From AC-32 sp963716865 (GTDB lineage Bacteria; Actinomycetota; Thermoleophilia; Gaiellales; Gaiellaceae): a stretch of DNA of 64,000 bases. The translations under genes and the position numbers were made by a program. Under the pieces are notes generated by a model. The model worked only from the letters and a program-made list of their open reading frames with translations. It did not search any database and was not told the origin of the DNA. Location of the stretch: positions 372,001 through 436,000 of the forward strand of contig CAVQUF010000005.1 of the NCBI GenBank assembly GCA_963716865.1, written 5' to 3'. Shown one piece after another: positions 1 to 7,064 of the stretch; within the stretch, counting starts at the first letter, position 1; the number at the start of each line of letters is the position of its first letter.

Positions 1-264
1 GCTGATCTGTGCGTTCGGGCCGGCGGGGCCATGAGGCCCCGGCGAGCCTGCGCCCGGTCCGTTCCCCGAACCGTGGCGAGCGTTCGGCGGGCCGCCGCCG
101 CCGTTGCCTATGAAGAAGCCAGCTCCTCCTGCGAGCGCAACAAGCGCGAGTGCGCCGTAGACCGCCCATCGCCGCCGCGTCCGATTGCGTGCCTCCTTGA
201 TCAGTGCCTCGAGATCGGGCGGAGGAGTCGACGCGGGTGGGCGGGGAGCGGCTGTGACTGTCAC
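1..264 (-). CDS. Membrane-anchored protein, N-terminal part only
   Basis: This frame stays open to the left window edge, so only the first 88 residues are seen. The N-terminus is Pro/Ala-rich, followed by a basic helix (DLEALIKEARNRTRRRW), one hydrophobic segment at about residues 39-54 and then a Gly/Pro/Asn-rich stretch. It looks like a single-pass protein with a short cytoplasmic tail and a low-complexity extracytoplasmic linker. The GTG start is chosen because a good promoter (277-305) would place the transcript start about 6 nt upstream; no Shine-Dalgarno is visible. The downstream domain is outside the window, so no function is assigned. Confidence 0.6.
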   Translation of the reverse strand, partial: MTVTAAPRPPASTPPPDLEALIKEARNRTRRRWAVYGALALVALAGGAGFFIGNGGGGPPNARHGSGNGPGAGSPGPHGPAGPNAQIS

Positions 265-276
265 ACCGATGACGCT

Positions 277-305
277 AGTATCGTTAGCACCATGATCCAC
301 GTCAA
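277..305 (-). promoter_or_regulatory. Promoter for the partial gene at 1-264
   Basis: On the minus strand a TTGACG -35 (300-305) lies exactly 17 bp from a GATACT -10 (277-282). The predicted transcript start near 270 leaves a leader of only about 6 nt before the GTG at 264, so the mRNA would be almost leaderless. Confidence 0.5.
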
Positions 306-358
306 GGTCGATCGCGACGAGCCGCGCGGCCACTGGTGATCGGTCGGGGCTATTTCCG

Positions 359-1378
359 TTGTCCGAGCGGATCCTCACCCAGCGGGAGCTGAACCGGGCG
401 ACGCTCGCGCGCCAGCTCCTGCTCCGTCGCGTGCGCCTCCCGGTGGTGCGGGCGGTCGAGCGGGTCGCGGGCCTGCAGGCGCAGCTCGGCTCGACGCCCT
501 ACGTCGGGCTCTGGACGCGGCTCGACGGCTTCCGCCGCGCGTCGCTCGAGCAGGCCTTGAAGCGCCGCGCCGTCGCCCGCGGCGTACTGATGCGCGGCAC
601 CGTCCACCTCGTCTCGACCGGCGACTACGGCCTCTTCGGCACCGCGCTCGAGGTCACTTCGCCCGGCTGGGTCACGCCCGAGGCAGAGGAGATCGCGAGG
701 CAGGTCGCGGGGCCGCTGCGCGAGTACGCGGCGGAGCCGCGCACGCGCGTCGAGATCCTGGACTGGCTCGAGCGCGAGCACGGCATCGCCTCGGACGGGA
801 CAAACCGGGTCTGGTATGCGATGCGGCTCGAGGCGCGGATCGCGCACGCGCCGGAGGCGAGCCTGTGGAAGGCGCCCGCCCAGGGCCCGAGGTTCGTCGC
901 GATCGAGTACGACGAGCTGGACGGCCAGGCGGCGCGCGCCGGGCTCGTCCGCCGCTACCTCGCCGCGTTCGGGCCGGCGAGCCGCGCCGAGATCTCGGGC
1001 TGGTCCGGGATCAAGGTCGGCGCCTTCTCGGATGTGCTCGACGGGCTCCGCCGCCTGCGCGACGACCGCGGCCGCGAGCTGCTCGACCTCCCTCGCGCCC
1101 CGCTGCCCGCGGCCGACACGCCCGCGCCCGTGCGCTTTCTGCCGAAGTTCGACAACGTCCTGCTCGACCGCGAGCGCGTGCTGCCGGAGGAGTACCGCAA
1201 GCTCGTCGTGCGCAAGAACGCGGACGTCCAGCCGACGTTCATCGCGGACGGCCTCGTCGCCGGCGTCTGGCGGGTCGAGCGGGACAAGGTCGTGACCGAG
1301 CCCTTTGCGCCGCTTCCTCTTGCGGTCCGTCGTGAGCTCGACAACGAGAGTGCGCGACTCGCCGCCTGGCTGAGCTAG
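359..1378 (+). CDS. Winged-helix DNA-binding protein, HTH_42/AlkZ-AlkX family
   Basis: The 339-residue protein matches the actinobacterial HTH_42 (DUF1006, YcaQ-like) family. Characterised members AlkZ and AlkX are DNA glycosylases that remove bulky alkyl adducts or unhook interstrand crosslinks. Residues 40-42 are Q-A-Q inside an LQAQLGSTPYVG stretch, at the place of the QxQ/QxD catalytic motif of this superfamily. Length is normal to slightly short. The TTG start is used because the family N-terminus (x-R-E-L-N-R-A) begins right after it. Endonuclease IV follows 10 bp downstream on the same strand, which supports a base-excision role: the glycosylase makes the abasic site and Nfo cleaves it. 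Catalytic activity is inferred; some HTH_42 proteins have no known substrate. Confidence 0.8.
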   Translation: MSERILTQRELNRATLARQLLLRRVRLPVVRAVERVAGLQAQLGSTPYVGLWTRLDGFRRASLEQALKRRAVARGVLMRGTVHLVSTGDYGLFGTALEVTSPGWVTPEAEEIARQVAGPLREYAAEPRTRVEILDWLEREHGIASDGTNRVWYAMRLEARIAHAPEASLWKAPAQGPRFVAIEYDELDGQAARAGLVRRYLAAFGPASRAEISGWSGIKVGAFSDVLDGLRRLRDDRGRELLDLPRAPLPAADTPAPVRFLPKFDNVLLDRERVLPEEYRKLVVRKNADVQPTFIADGLVAGVWRVERDKVVTEPFAPLPLAVRRELDNESARLAAWLS

Positions 1379-1388
1379 CGTCCACGGC

Positions 1389-2234
1389 GTGCTGCTCGGC
1401 GCTCACTGCTCCGGCGGGGTCAAGAAGACGCTCGACCGCGCGGCCGAGCTGGAGATCGACTCCGTCCAGCTCTTCGTCCAGAGCCCGCGCGCCTGGCGCT
1501 TCCCCGAGCACGACCCGGCCGACCTCGAGGCCTTCCGCCGGCGCCGCGGGGAGCTCGGGATCGGAGGCGTCCTCGTCCACGCCCTCTACCTCGTCAACCT
1601 CGCCTCCCCGAAGGAGGACTTCTACGAGAAGAGCGTCACGACGCTGTGCAAGACCGTGGACGCGGCCTGCGCGATCGAGGCCGAGGCGGTCGTCTTCCAC
1701 GTCGGCTCGCACCAGGGCGCCGGGTTCGAGGCGGGGCTCGAGCGGGTGGCGCCGGCGCTCGCCCAGGCGCTCGAGCGGTGCAACGAGACGACCTGGCTCT
1801 GCATGGAGAACACGGCCGGAGCCGGCGGCACCATCGGCCGCTCGCTGGACGAGCTGGCCGCCATCTACGACGCCCTCGACGGACACCCGCGGCTCGGCGT
1901 CTGCCTCGACTCGTGCCACCTCTACGCCTCCGGCTACGACGTCACCGACCGCAACGAGCTCGACGGCCTGCTCAAGGAGCTCGACGCGCGGATCGGGCTC
2001 GACCGGCTCCGCTGTCTGCACGTCAACGACTCGAAGACCCCGCTCGGCTCGAACCGCGACCGCCACGACAATATCGGCGACGGCTTGATGGGCGAGAAGC
2101 TCGGCGTCTTCGTCGGGCACCCGAAGCTCCAGGGCCTCCCGGCGGTGATGGAAGTCCCGGGCCGCGAGGGCAAGGGCCCGGACGCGGAGCAAGTGCGGAA
2201 GCTGAGAGAGCTACACGCGCGGGCTACGACGTAG
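1389..2234 (+). CDS. nfo: Deoxyribonuclease IV (AP endonuclease)
   Basis: A 281-residue TIM-barrel AP endonuclease of family 2. It cuts DNA 5' of abasic sites in base-excision repair using a tri-zinc centre. Metal-ligand segments are visible: GAHCSGG at the start, VHALYLVNLAS, VVFHVGSHQG, MENTAG, CLDSCHLYASGYD, HVNDS, RHDNIGDG and MEVPG. Length equals the family norm. The GTG start lies 10 bp after the glycosylase-like gene, so the two are probably cotranscribed. Its TAG stop (2232-2234) directly abuts the stop of the convergent gene at 2235, leaving no room for a terminator. Confidence 0.95.
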   Translation: MLLGAHCSGGVKKTLDRAAELEIDSVQLFVQSPRAWRFPEHDPADLEAFRRRRGELGIGGVLVHALYLVNLASPKEDFYEKSVTTLCKTVDAACAIEAEAVVFHVGSHQGAGFEAGLERVAPALAQALERCNETTWLCMENTAGAGGTIGRSLDELAAIYDALDGHPRLGVCLDSCHLYASGYDVTDRNELDGLLKELDARIGLDRLRCLHVNDSKTPLGSNRDRHDNIGDGLMGEKLGVFVGHPKLQGLPAVMEVPGREGKGPDAEQVRKLRELHARATT

Positions 2235-2648
2235 CTACGAGGCGATCCGGGCGAAGACCCGGAACGAGGGCTCGCCGACCGGCAGCTCGTGGAACTCGGG
2301 GTTGACGCACCCGAGCTCGTCGAGCCGGCTCTCGTAGCACGACTCGACCTCGGCGTGGCAGAGCGGGAGCGGCGGCGACATCGCCTTGACCGCGCCGAAT
2401 CCGCCTCGGCGCGACTCGGCCTCGCGCAGGAGGTCGAAGTCGATCTCGACCTCGAAGACGTTCTGCATGCACCCGATGTAGGTGTGGCCGAAGTCCTCGT
2501 AGGCGTAGAGGAACGGGCAGCCTCGCTCGACGCAGGCGCCCGGGTAGACGACCTTGTCGCAGTGGACTTCGCAGCGGCGGCACTCGACCTCGTCGTGCGG
2601 GCGCAGGGGAAGCTCGTTCCGCTTGGCCGCCTGCTCGCGCGTCCGCAT
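2235..2648 (-). CDS. Cysteine-rich protein of unknown function
   Basis: 137 residues with nine cysteines. Positions 23, 26, 30, 39 and 44 form a C-x2-C-x3-C-x8-C-x4-C cluster, and others lie at 60, 97, 104 and 114. This suggests a zinc or iron-sulfur site, but I do not recognise the family. No signal peptide or membrane segment is present, so it is probably cytoplasmic. An in-frame start 36 nt upstream (2684) exists; the ATG at 2648 is preferred because a CACAAT hexamer sits exactly 6 nt upstream with a TTGCGC 18 bp further, fitting a leaderless transcript. It is convergent with nfo with no gap. Confidence 0.7.
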   Translation of the reverse strand: MRTREQAAKRNELPLRPHDEVECRRCEVHCDKVVYPGACVERGCPFLYAYEDFGHTYIGCMQNVFEVEIDFDLLREAESRRGGFGAVKAMSPPLPLCHAEVESCYESRLDELGCVNPEFHELPVGEPSFRVFARIAS

Positions 2649-2654
2649 AGATGG

Positions 2655-2684
2655 ATTGTGGGCGCAGTTCGGTGCCCTGCGCAA
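2655..2684 (-). promoter_or_regulatory. Probable promoter for the Cys-rich gene
   Basis: On the minus strand TTGCGC (2679-2684), an 18-bp spacer and CACAAT (2655-2660) precede the ATG at 2648 by 6 nt. The -35 is weak and the assignment rests mainly on spacing. Confidence 0.35.
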
Positions 2685-2726
2685 GACTTGACAACTCGCC
2701 TGTTAGGGGGTAGGGCCGGCGCGGAA

Positions 2727-3449
2727 TCAGCCCGAAACGAGCCGTTCCGCGACGTTGAGGACGTCCATCATCGTGAACGCTCGATGGTCGGGCTCGCGGC
2801 CGTCCGGATGCTCGTCGGCCCGGAACCAGAGGGCCTGCACGGTCGCCATCCCCAGCTCGCCGGCACCGCGCACGTCCTCGTAGAGGCGGTCGCCGACGAA
2901 CAGCGCGCGGCCGGGCTCCACGCCGAGCGAGTCGAGCGCGCGCTCGAAGATCTCCGGGTGCGGCTTGCGCTTGCCGACCTCGGACGAGAAGACGGCGAAG
3001 TCGAGCCGCTCCGAGATCCCCATCCGGTCGAGATCGCGATGGAGCAGCCAGCCGGGGTCGAACGCGTTCGAGACGAGCGCGAGCCTCAGGCCGCTCTCCC
3101 GCAGCGACTCGAGCAGCGCGTGCGTGTCCCGGGCGAGCCTGCGGGCCGGCTCCCATGCGGCGTGCTCGGCCTCGAGGAACCGGCCGAGCCCGTCCTCGTC
3201 CACGGAGATGTCGAAGTCGCCGAGCAGCCGCTCGACGAGCCCCGGGTACTCGATCTCCTCGATCGTCCCGGGAGCCCAGAAGAGCGGCTCGTAGCGCTCG
3301 CGGAAGTGCTCGGTGAGCGCGTCGGTCTCCGCCAGGCGGTCGGCCCCGATCGCGCGCAGCCCCGCGCGCTGCCCGGCCGCGACCAGCTCCGGGTCGTAGG
3401 CGAACTCCATCAGCGTGTCGCCCCAGTCGAAGAGAACGGCCTCGAGCAT
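2727..3449 (-). CDS. HAD-superfamily hydrolase (phosphatase-like)
   Basis: 240 residues with all four HAD motifs in order: LFDWGDTL (motif I, nucleophile Asp), LVSNAF (motif II), GKRKPHPEIF with the motif III Lys, and GDRLYEDV (motif IV acidic pair). A helical cap lies between motifs I and II, as in subfamily IA (phosphoglycolate phosphatase, YjjG and dehalogenase relatives). Motif I is the D-x-G-D-T variant, which is common in unassigned members. The substrate cannot be told. The ATG is 8 nt from a TACCCT hexamer that overlaps the -10 of the divergent exchanger gene. Confidence 0.85.
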   Translation of the reverse strand: MLEAVLFDWGDTLMEFAYDPELVAAGQRAGLRAIGADRLAETDALTEHFRERYEPLFWAPGTIEEIEYPGLVERLLGDFDISVDEDGLGRFLEAEHAAWEPARRLARDTHALLESLRESGLRLALVSNAFDPGWLLHRDLDRMGISERLDFAVFSSEVGKRKPHPEIFERALDSLGVEPGRALFVGDRLYEDVRGAGELGMATVQALWFRADEHPDGREPDHRAFTMMDVLNVAERLVSG

Positions 3450-3456
3450 GGGGCGC

Positions 3457-3463
3457 TAGGGTA
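3457..3463. promoter_or_regulatory. Overlapping divergent -10 elements
   Basis: TAGGGT on the plus strand (3457-3462) is 6 nt before the GTG of the exchanger gene. TACCCT on the minus strand (3458-3463) is 8 nt before the ATG of the HAD gene. The two hexamers share five base pairs, so polymerase could probably initiate in only one direction at a time. Neither side has a good -35. Both transcripts would be nearly leaderless. Confidence 0.4.
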
Positions 3464-3468
3464 GCCGC

Positions 3469-4518
3469 GTGGGCCGGAAGCTCCTCTGGGCGTCGCTCGT
3501 CCTGGCCCCGATCACCTTTCTTCTGCGGTACGTCTTCGACGCCGGCGACGTGCCGCTCTTCGTCGTCGCAGCGGCCGCGCTCGTGCCGCTCGCGTGGCTG
3601 ATCGGCGAGGCGACCGAGCATGCGGGCGAGCACACCGGCCCGGGGATCGGCGGCTTCCTGAACGCGAGCTTCGGCAACGCGCCGGAGCTGATCATCGCGC
3701 TGTTCGCCGTGGGGCAAGGGCTGCCGAACGTGGTGCGCGGATCGCTGGCAGGGAGCGTCGTCTCGAACCTCCTTCTCGTGCTCGGCCTCGCGCTCGCGAT
3801 CTCGCCGACCCGCGAGCGGCAGATCGACCTCCGTTCGCTCATGGGCCAGCTAGCGCTCGTCTTCGTCGCGATCGCCCTCTTCCTCGTGCCCTCGGTCCCC
3901 AGCTGGAGCGGGAACCCGGAGCGGCACTCGCTCGCGCTCGTGACGGCGCCGGTCGCCGTCGCGCTGCTGCTCCTCTACGTGGCCGCGACGATCCGCGGCC
4001 TGCGGCGGCACCGACGCCTGCACGCGGAGAGCGGCGCCGAGCCCGCCGGCGGCTGGAGCCTGGCCTCGGCGCTGGTCGTCCTCGGCGTCGCGACGCTGGT
4101 GACGGCGTTCGTCAGCGAGATCCTCGTGCACTCCCTGGACGGGTTCGCGCACGCCGTGCATCTGTCCGAGTTCTTCACAGCCGCCGTGATCGTGGCGCTC
4201 GTCGGCAACGCGGCGGAGCACGGCGGTGCGATCGTGATCGCCCGCCGCGGAAACCTCTACCTCTCGAGCGAGATCGCGATCTCGTCCAGCACGCAGGTCG
4301 CGCTCTTCATCACACCTGCGATCGCGCTGCTCTCCTGGCTCGTGAAGCCCGCCCTGCCGCTCGGCTTCCGGCCGGTCGAGCTCGCGGCGATGGCTCTCGC
4401 GGCGGTCGCAGTCGCCCTCGTCCTGCAGGACCGGCAGGCGCGGAGGTCGGAGGGTGCCGCGCTGATCGGCGTCTACTTCGTGGCCGTGCTGATGTTCCTC
4501 CTCGCCGGCGACCGCTGA
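3469..4518 (+). CDS. Ca2+/H+ antiporter, CAX type
   Basis: A 349-residue membrane protein with about eleven hydrophobic segments in two homologous halves. The two CaCA-family alpha repeats are clear: LNASFGNAPELIIALFA at about residue 63 and VALVGNAAEHGGA in the second half, carrying the ion-binding Gly-Asn-Ala-x-Glu pattern. The second hydrophobic segment ends in an acidic/His stretch (GEATEHAGEH). Family members expel Ca2+ from the cytoplasm in exchange for protons. The GTG start lies where a leaderless transcript from TAGGGT (3457) would begin. It is convergent with the threonine aldolase gene, with a 6-bp gap. Confidence 0.9.
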   Translation: MGRKLLWASLVLAPITFLLRYVFDAGDVPLFVVAAAALVPLAWLIGEATEHAGEHTGPGIGGFLNASFGNAPELIIALFAVGQGLPNVVRGSLAGSVVSNLLLVLGLALAISPTRERQIDLRSLMGQLALVFVAIALFLVPSVPSWSGNPERHSLALVTAPVAVALLLLYVAATIRGLRRHRRLHAESGAEPAGGWSLASALVVLGVATLVTAFVSEILVHSLDGFAHAVHLSEFFTAAVIVALVGNAAEHGGAIVIARRGNLYLSSEIAISSSTQVALFITPAIALLSWLVKPALPLGFRPVELAAMALAAVAVALVLQDRQARRSEGAALIGVYFVAVLMFLLAGDR

Positions 4519-4524
4519 GCCCGG

Positions 4525-5571
4525 TCAGGCCCTCGCGAGCGCGCCGAGAGCGCGCGGGATCAGCTCGACCGCCCGCTCGATGTCGGCGTCGTCCACGTCC
4601 AGGTGCGTGACCGCGCGCAGACGCGTCGGGTGCGGCGTCATCGAGAGCCCGACCCCGTGCTCCGACAGACGCGCGAGGGCGTCTTCCGGCGAGAGCCCGA
4701 ACGGAGCGAGGTCGACCTGCACGAAGTTCGTCTCGACCTGCTCGAGATCGATCGGGACTCCGGCCGCGTCGAGCCCTTCGGCCAGGCGCCGCGCCCGCTC
4801 GTGGTCCTCGGCCAGCCGCTCGATGTTGTGCTCGAGCGCGTAGACGCCGGCCGCCGCGACGATCCCGGCCTGGCGCATCGCACCCCCGAACTGGTGCTTG
4901 AGCCGGCGGGCGTGGGCCATGAGCTCGCCCGAGCCGGCGACGAGCGCGCCCAGCGGGCAGCCGAGGCCTTTCGAGAGGCAGAGCGTTACCGTGTCGAAGC
5001 GCTCGCCGATCTCGGCCGACGGAACGCCCGAGGCGACCGACGCGTTCATGACTCGCGCGCCGTCGAGGTGCGGCCGCAGGCCGAGCTCGCGCGCCGTGGC
5101 CACGATCGCCTCGATCTCGGCAAGCGGCCAGACGCGCCCGCCCGAGGCGTTGTGGGTGTTCTCGACCGAGACGATCCTCGTCCCCGGCGAATGCGTATTG
5201 TCGCCGACGCGCACCGTCTCGCGAAGCTGCTCGGGCGTGAAACGGCCCGCCTCGCAGCGGAGCTGCCGCGTCATCAGACCCGCGAAGACCGCCGGCCCGC
5301 CGAGCTCGGAGATGAAGATGTGCGAGTTCTCCTCGGCGACGACCTCGTCGCCCGGCTGGCCGAGCGTCCGCAGCGCGATCTCGTTCGCCATCGTCGCCGT
5401 GGGGACGAAGACGGCCTCCTCCTGCCCGAGCAGCTCGGCCGCGCGGCGCTCGAGCTCGTTGACGGTCGGATCCTCGCGCCGCTGCTCGTCACCGACCTCG
5501 GCGGCGGCGATCGCGGCGCGCATCTCCGGCGACGGCTTCGTCTTCGTGTCCGACCGGAGATCGATCATCAC
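4525..5571 (-). CDS. ltaE: Low-specificity L-threonine aldolase
   Basis: A 348-residue fold-type I PLP enzyme of the beta-eliminating lyase family. The N-terminal DLRSDTKT motif, the PLP-phosphate region and the Schiff-base lysine (K201 in CLSKGLGCP) are present, and the size is normal. It cleaves threonine or allo-threonine to glycine and acetaldehyde. Its GTG overlaps the stop of gcvPB (GTGA), making it the last gene of the glycine cleavage operon. Glycine produced here could feed the cleavage system directly, joining threonine breakdown to one-carbon metabolism. Confidence 0.92.
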   Translation of the reverse strand: MMIDLRSDTKTKPSPEMRAAIAAAEVGDEQRREDPTVNELERRAAELLGQEEAVFVPTATMANEIALRTLGQPGDEVVAEENSHIFISELGGPAVFAGLMTRQLRCEAGRFTPEQLRETVRVGDNTHSPGTRIVSVENTHNASGGRVWPLAEIEAIVATARELGLRPHLDGARVMNASVASGVPSAEIGERFDTVTLCLSKGLGCPLGALVAGSGELMAHARRLKHQFGGAMRQAGIVAAAGVYALEHNIERLAEDHERARRLAEGLDAAGVPIDLEQVETNFVQVDLAPFGLSPEDALARLSEHGVGLSMTPHPTRLRAVTHLDVDDADIERAVELIPRALGALARA

Positions 5572-7064
5572 GCGCCTTTCGCCGCCTCGACCCCGGCTGC
5601 GGCCGGCTCGTCGGCGAGGTCGGGATGGTTCTCGAAATGGAAGCGCACGATGGCCCGCTTCACGGCCTTCACCTCGTCCAGCCGCCCGACCGGCGTCCCG
5701 TGCGGCGCCTCGTGCAGCTCCTCCGGCCGCTCGGCGGCCTCTCTAGCGATCGCGAGCATCGCGTCGGCGAACGCGTCGAGCGTCTCCTTCGCCTCGGTCT
5801 CGGTCGGCTCGATCATCAACGCCTCGGGGACGATCAGCGGGAAGTAGACCGTCGGCGGATGGAAGCCGTAGTCCATCAGCCGCTTCGCGACGTCGAACGC
5901 GGTCACGCCGTGCTCGCGCTTGAGCCGCCGCGCCGAGAGAACGAACTCGTGCATGCAGAGCCGGTCGAACGGGAGCTCATAGGCGTCCCGCAGGCGCGCG
6001 AGCAGGTAGTTCGCGTTCAGGACGGCGGCCTCCGACATCTCCCGCAGCTCGGGCCCGTAGGCGCGGATGAAGGCGTACGAGCGGACGAAGACGCCGAACG
6101 GGCCGCAGTACCCCCGGACCTTGCCGATCGTCTGCGGGCGGTCGTAGTCGAGCCGGTAGCGGTCGCCGTCGCGGACGACCGCCGGAACCGGGAGGAACGG
6201 CTCGAGCCGCTCCGCGACGGCGATCGGCCCGCCGCCCGGGCCGCCTCCGCCGTGCGGCTGGGAGAACGTCTTGTGCAGGTTGATGTGGACGATGTCGAAG
6301 CCCATGTCGCCCGGCCGCGAGATGCCGCACACCGCGTTCAGGTTCGCGCCGTCGTAGTACATGAGCGCGCCGGCCCCGTGGAAGATGCGCTCGATCTCCT
6401 CGATGTTCTCGTCGAAGAGCCCGAGCGTCGAGGGGTTCGTGAGCATCAGGCCGGCCGTCCCGTCGTCGACCTTGGCGCGCAGGTCGTCCACGTCGATGTT
6501 TCCGCGGGGGTCGGTTTGTACGTGCGTGAGCTCGTAGCCGGTCATCGTCACGCTCGCCGGGTTCGTCCCGTGCGCGGTGTCGGGGATGACGATCTTGCGG
6601 CGCCGCTCGTCCTCGCCGCGGTCGGCGAAGTACGCGTGCATCAGCATCAGCCCGGTGAGCTCGCCCTGCGAGCCGGCCGCGGGCTGGAGCGAGACCGCAT
6701 CGAGCCCCGTGATCTCGGCCAGCGCCTCCTGGAGCTCGACGCAGAGCCGGAGCGCTCCCTGCACGCGGTCCTCGTCCTCGAGCGGGTGCAGGTCGCGGAA
6801 CCCGGGCAGCCCAGCCAGCCGCTCGTTCACCCGCGGGTTGTGCTTCATCGTGCACGAGCCGAGCGGGTAGAAGCCGGTGTCCACGCCGAAGTTGCGAGTC
6901 GAGAGCTCGGTGAAGTGGCGGAGGAGGTCCGGCTCGGCGATCTCGGGCAGGCGCGGCGGCTCGGCCCGGCCCAGCTCGCCGGGAACCTCAGGCACCGGCA
7001 GGTCGAGCCTGGGCGGCCGGCCCGCGCGGCGGCCGGGGCGCGACTTCTCGAAGATCAGCTTCAC
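5568..7064 (-). CDS. gcvPB: Glycine dehydrogenase (decarboxylating) subunit 2
   Basis: 498 residues; the C-terminal-half subunit of a split P-protein, the PLP enzyme that decarboxylates glycine and passes the aminomethyl group to lipoylated GcvH. The PLP lysine is K265 in INLHKTFSQPHGGGGPG, followed by the family glycine-rich loop. NPSTLGLFDENI and the GSCTMKHNPR segment near residue 70 are also typical. Its start overlaps the stop of gcvPA by 4 nt and its stop overlaps the ltaE start, so it is translationally coupled on both sides. Located in the cytoplasm as an alpha2-beta2 complex with GcvPA. Confidence 0.96.
   Translation of the reverse strand: MKLIFEKSRPGRRAGRPPRLDLPVPEVPGELGRAEPPRLPEIAEPDLLRHFTELSTRNFGVDTGFYPLGSCTMKHNPRVNERLAGLPGFRDLHPLEDEDRVQGALRLCVELQEALAEITGLDAVSLQPAAGSQGELTGLMLMHAYFADRGEDERRRKIVIPDTAHGTNPASVTMTGYELTHVQTDPRGNIDVDDLRAKVDDGTAGLMLTNPSTLGLFDENIEEIERIFHGAGALMYYDGANLNAVCGISRPGDMGFDIVHINLHKTFSQPHGGGGPGGGPIAVAERLEPFLPVPAVVRDGDRYRLDYDRPQTIGKVRGYCGPFGVFVRSYAFIRAYGPELREMSEAAVLNANYLLARLRDAYELPFDRLCMHEFVLSARRLKREHGVTAFDVAKRLMDYGFHPPTVYFPLIVPEALMIEPTETEAKETLDAFADAMLAIAREAAERPEELHEAPHGTPVGRLDEVKAVKRAIVRFHFENHPDLADEPAAAGVEAAKGA

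Noticed and set aside
31..339. A 102-codon plus-strand frame
   Set aside because: It lies opposite the truncated membrane protein, which has a signal-anchor pattern and a promoter; the plus-strand translation is Arg/Ser-rich shadow.
2688..2716. TTGACA-17-TAGGGC on the plus strand
   Set aside because: It would transcribe antisense into the HAD gene with no gene to serve; the -10 is weak.
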